A stretch of 64,000 bases of DNA, from positions 1 to 64,000 of the forward strand of contig JAVBQF010000020.1 in assembly GCA_031549195.1 (NCBI GenBank). The letters are read 5' to 3'. The stretch is from JAVBQF01 sp031549195. GTDB taxonomy: Bacteria > Bacillota_I > Bacilli_A > RF39 > UBA660. Of the stretch, positions 63,952 through 64,000 are shown in pieces (the stretch's first letter is position 1; each line of letters starts with the position of its first letter). Made by a program: the position numbers and the translations under genes. The notes beneath the pieces were generated by a model, which worked only from the letters and a program-made list of their open reading frames with translations, made no database searches and had not been told where the DNA came from.

Positions 63952-64000
63952 TTAGTAATCTTTATTTTCCATCATTTTAGAGTATTTAATTAATAATATA
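63952..64000 (-). CDS. 3' end of a gene cut by the window edge
   Basis: One minus-strand frame stays open from the window edge to TAA at 63952, ending KYSKMMENKDY, and a terminator follows ~35 nt later. Too short to identify. Confidence 0.4.
   Translation of the reverse strand, partial: ILLIKYSKMMENKDY

Overview
The window looks like a chromosome segment from an uncultivated, strictly anaerobic, very AT-rich low-GC Gram-positive bacterium (Bacilli/Mollicutes-like, probably gut or rumen). Anaerobiosis is suggested by pyruvate:ferredoxin oxidoreductase, rubrerythrin and superoxide reductase. A cell wall is suggested by diaminopimelate decarboxylase, an Rpf-type muralytic protein, a NagZ-like GH3 enzyme and a polysaccharide deacetylase. 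TGA is used as a stop (for example at 62808), so the standard bacterial code applies. No rRNA, tRNA, CRISPR array or complete insertion sequence was seen.

Layout. 1-14.2 kb: a truncated MMPL exporter, a 1178-aa repeat protein with a TelA-like tail, lysA, a GH3 glycosidase, adenosine deaminase, a 5'-nucleotidase and an ABC-2 exporter. 14.2-18.5 kb: small unknown genes and a 1.8-kb segment bounded by large inverted repeats. 18.6-37.5 kb: envelope and housekeeping genes, including mscL, a PerR-type regulator with superoxide reductase and rubrerythrin, an Rpf/G5 protein, coaD/coaE, a GntR-ABC operon, a formate/nitrite channel, a Clp-type AAA+ protein, and an operon of a P-loop kinase, serine hydrolase, SGNH esterase and cupin. 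37.6-52.1 kb: a mosaic island. 52.1-64 kb: a probable sRNA gene, recG, a second small RNA, a YtaF-like transporter, nifJ, a phosphodiester glycosidase, and a large structured RNA followed directly by its apparent membrane partner OapA.

Two systems stand out. First, a ~570-nt structured RNA at 62203-62776 (minus strand) has a near-consensus promoter and a perfect closing stem, and lies 20 nt upstream of an OapA-like membrane protein gene. By length, layout and partner it is best explained as an OLE RNA-OapA locus. Second, the island at 37.6-52.1 kb appears to be three tandem integrative elements. They are delimited by four copies of a terminator hairpin, and only one of the four (52.1 kb) is the 3' end of an apparently intact ~100-nt sRNA gene. 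The rightmost element carries a tyrosine recombinase and an ApeA-like HEPN defence gene. The middle one lacks an integrase and holds only a HerA/VirB4-like ATPase plus a Cys-rich protein. The left one carries zinc-ribbon paralogues and methyltransferases. All functional statements are read from sequence and family knowledge; no searches were run.
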